The notes under the pieces are model-generated. The model did no database searches. It saw nothing but the letters and a program-made list of their open reading frames with translations, and had not been told where the DNA came from. 15,869 nt of DNA from Porticoccus sp041592135 (lineage in GTDB: Bacteria; Pseudomonadota; Gammaproteobacteria; Pseudomonadales; Porticoccaceae): NCBI GenBank assembly GCA_041592135.1, contig JBFHQR010000044.1; one strand, 5' to 3'. Below, one piece after another: positions 14,071 to 15,869 of this stretch (its first letter is position 1; every line of letters begins with the position of its first letter). Both the position numbers and the translations under genes were made by a program.

Positions 14071-14095
14071 GAGGCTGTAGAAAAACCCCTTTTTG
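14071..14095 (+). repeat. Left inverted repeat of the IS
   Basis: GAGGCTGTAGAAAAACCC followed by CTTTTTG. It has three mismatches over 25 bases against the right end. The base just outside (T at 14070) does not match the right end, which fixes the boundary. Confidence 0.9.
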
Positions 14096-14141
14096 GATGA
14101 TGTTTTGATAACATTGGCGAATGCATTAAGGAGCGATGCCG

Positions 14142-15722
14142 ATGCCAAAATTCAAGCCCTACGATTACAACCAAAGCGCGATGGTGGTCATCAATTACCG
14201 GGACCAGCTTCAGCCCGGCACCTTCGAACACGCGCTTCATCATCTGATTGATAACCGACTCGATCTCTCCATTTTTTATCCCAATTATCAGAACGATGCA
14301 GGAGGCCGCCCGGCCTATGATCCCGCGATTCTGTTAAAAATCATTCTATTTGCGTATTCCAAAGGCGTGACATCGAGCCGTGCCATCCAGTGGTGCTGCG
14401 AAACCAACATTATCTTTAAAGCACTCTCCTGCGATACGGTGCCGCACTTTACCACCCTTGCCAGCTTCGTCAGCAGTTACCCCCGGCAGATAGAACAGTT
14501 GTTTGAGCAAATTCTGCTGGTGTGTCATCAGCAAGGTTTACTGGGCAATGAGCTGTTTGCCATTGATGGCTGCAAACTGCCATCCAACGCCGCCAAGGAA
14601 TGGTCGGGTACGTTGAAGGAGCTGGCACAGAAGCGGGAAAAACTCAAGCGGCAGATTCGCCACTGTCTGAAGGAGCATCGCAAGCTGGATAAAGAGGGCG
14701 ATGATGCGGCGAGCCAGGAACGGGTGAAGCGGTCGCAGCAAACCCTCGACACACTGGACGCGGCGTTTGAACGGATTGACCAGTTCCTAAAGACGGCAGC
14801 CCCAAGGATGGGGCAAGGTAAGCGACCCAAAGAAGTCAAAAGCAATATCACCGACAATGAATCGGCGAAGATGACCACGGGCAAAGGGACGATACAGGGC
14901 TATAACGGTATCGCCGTGGTCGACAAGAAACATCAGGTCATCCTGGATGCCCAGGCCTTTGGCGAAGGCCAGGAACACCATGCGCTCAGGCCGGTATTGG
15001 AAACGGTGAAAGTGCGACTCAACACCTTGGGTATCCGCAAGGACATCTACAGAGGCCGCTATAAGCCCATCATCACCGCCGACACCGGCTTCGCCAATGA
15101 AGCCAATATGACCTATCTCCACGACAATCGGGTTGACGCCTATATTCCGGACAATCAGTTTCGTTCTCGCGACCCGAAATTCCAGGCCCAGAAAGCCAAG
15201 TACGGCAAGCGCCACCAACACAAGCCGGACAGCCAAACGCGCCAGCTGATCCCGGCGAGCGAGTTTGACTTTGATCCCGTTGGCATGACCTGTATCTGTC
15301 CGGCGGGCAACAGGCTCAGCTTTCGGGGTGAACGAACTGACGAGTACGGGAATCCCAAGGCCCACTTTGAAGGGCGGTTATTGCAGTGTCGGCACTGTGA
15401 GATAAAAGCGCTCTGCATGCAAAATCCCTCGGCGGCGGATCATCGCAAGGGGGCTGGTCGTCAGGTATCGTTTATCCTGGCAGGGAAGCGAAGGCCCAAC
15501 CACACCGACTGGATGAGACATCGCGTTGACAGCGACAGGGGCAAACAGATTTACGGCCACCGCATGTCGGTGGTGGAGCCGGTGTTTGCCAACATCACGA
15601 CAAACAAGCGTTTGAACCGATTTGGATTGCGTGGCCGACAGAAGGTGGATGGGCAATGGAAACTGTATTGCATGGTGCACAATATTGAGAAGTTAATGAA
15701 TTATGGAAACATAGCGGCCTGA
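14142..15722 (+). CDS. IS1182-family DDE transposase
   Basis: Cut-and-paste type transposase, 526 aa, intact. The N-terminal region with KFKPYDYNQ and AILLKIILFAYSKGVTSSR is the DUF772-type helical domain. The DDE triad is seen as D142 (FAIDGCKLPSNAAKEWSG), D314 (ITADTGFANEANM) and E479 (GHRMSVVEPVFANI), the last followed by TNKRLNRFGLRGRQKV. A coiled-coil insertion lies between about 155 and 220. A cysteine cluster (CIC at 384-386, CRHC at 416-419, C425) before the final E suggests a zinc ribbon, common in this family. I chose ATG 14142, eight bases after AAGGAG at 14128-14133; ATG 14136 in the same frame is only two bases from it. No frameshift or stop interrupts the gene, so the element may still be active. 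Confidence 0.94.
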   Translation: MPKFKPYDYNQSAMVVINYRDQLQPGTFEHALHHLIDNRLDLSIFYPNYQNDAGGRPAYDPAILLKIILFAYSKGVTSSRAIQWCCETNIIFKALSCDTVPHFTTLASFVSSYPRQIEQLFEQILLVCHQQGLLGNELFAIDGCKLPSNAAKEWSGTLKELAQKREKLKRQIRHCLKEHRKLDKEGDDAASQERVKRSQQTLDTLDAAFERIDQFLKTAAPRMGQGKRPKEVKSNITDNESAKMTTGKGTIQGYNGIAVVDKKHQVILDAQAFGEGQEHHALRPVLETVKVRLNTLGIRKDIYRGRYKPIITADTGFANEANMTYLHDNRVDAYIPDNQFRSRDPKFQAQKAKYGKRHQHKPDSQTRQLIPASEFDFDPVGMTCICPAGNRLSFRGERTDEYGNPKAHFEGRLLQCRHCEIKALCMQNPSAADHRKGAGRQVSFILAGKRRPNHTDWMRHRVDSDRGKQIYGHRMSVVEPVFANITTNKRLNRFGLRGRQKVDGQWKLYCMVHNIEKLMNYGNIAA

Positions 15723-15847
15723 GGGTGCAGGGATCAGCCGCTTAATGTGTGTTGTGCAGCAATACATTTTAATAATACTTGAATAGCAAAAACCGATGAG
15801 CCATGACATGGAAAATCAGAAGATGGGAAGTGTGATCTGGCTAAAAT

Positions 15848-15865
15848 GGGTTTTTCTACAGGCTC
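15848..15865 (-). repeat. Right inverted repeat of the IS
   Basis: GGGTTTTTCTACAGGCTC on the plus strand is the inverted partner of the left end with one mismatch in 18. The 125 bases between the transposase stop and this repeat hold no gene or clear hairpin. The last four bases of the window, GTTA, lie outside the IS and look like the resumption of an integron core site (GTTRRRY). Confidence 0.9.
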
Positions 15866-15869
15866 GTTA

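Larger units (their letters stand above)
14071..15865 (+). mobile_element. IS1182-family insertion sequence, apparently complete
   Basis: A 1,795-bp element bounded by inverted repeats, with one transposase gene filling most of it. The left end GAGGCTGTAGAAAAACCC matches the reverse complement of the right end, GAGCCTGTAGAAAAACCC, at 17 of 18 positions; similarity continues to about 25 bases. The left flank ends ...GCGTT and the right flank begins GTTA, consistent with a 3-base GTT duplication; the window ends here, so a longer one cannot be tested. The insertion point falls directly behind the GTT of the attC R' core. Length and transposase type fit IS1182. Confidence 0.92.

Noticed and set aside
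14071..15865. The IS as an IS110/IS1111-type element, the group known to target attC
   Set aside because: The transposase has the DUF772 plus DDE layout of IS1182 and perfectly bounded terminal inverted repeats; the IS110 DEDD and serine motifs are absent.
1..15869. CRISPR arrays and tRNA or rRNA genes
   Set aside because: No spaced direct-repeat arrays and no tRNA- or rRNA-like segments were recognised. The only tandem repeats are the short ones after hemB and before pepP.

Overview
The window looks like the chromosome of a GC-rich gammaproteobacterium, most likely a marine Cellvibrionales or Pseudomonadales type. The main support is gene order: zapA / ssrS / ygfA on one strand, divergent from ygfB-pepP-ubiH-ubiI and followed by gcvH. 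That is close to the arrangement around ygfB in E. coli. The Mg-type HemB and the small ZapB-like protein next to zapA fit the same placement, but the genus is inference.

Layout, positions 1-12,700 (core genome). The 3' part of ilvA (+) is followed at once by a UbiA-family membrane prenyltransferase (+). Its stop codon overlaps, tail to tail, that of a secreted alkaline phosphatase (-). A tight minus-strand run reads, in transcription order, ZapB-like coiled-coil protein, zapA, 6S RNA (ssrS), ygfA (5-formyl-THF cyclo-ligase), pyk (pyruvate kinase) and the alkaline phosphatase. It starts from a good sigma70-type promoter at 6342-6370. Divergent from it is the plus-strand group ygfB, pepP, ubiH, ubiI (ubiquinone ring hydroxylation). 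gcvH follows with a strong terminator, then hemB (-) with a clear promoter and three in-frame 18-bp repeats just past its stop codon.

Layout, positions 12,702-15,869 (accessory). Upstream of hemB the composition turns AT-rich. A single-gene integron cassette (about 13,054-14,068) encodes a 291-aa protein with a C-terminal TIR-like domain of the kind found in bacterial anti-phage NAD-cleaving effectors. The cassette is recognised by a GTTAAGC core site at its 5' end and a complete, highly structured attC after the gene. The R'' box of that attC (GCTTAAC) is the exact complement of the 5' core site. A complete IS1182-family element (about 14,071-15,865, transposase apparently intact) sits immediately after the GTT of the attC R' site. 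The sequence beyond the IS resumes with GTTA, as expected if the core-site GTT was duplicated or retained. No integron integrase is visible, so this is an orphan cassette, a CALIN-type cluster continuing beyond the window, or an insertion at a secondary site.

The most interesting part is therefore the last 3 kb: a promoterless, horizontally acquired putative defence effector carried as an integron cassette, whose mobility has probably been damaged by an IS landing in the recombination site.
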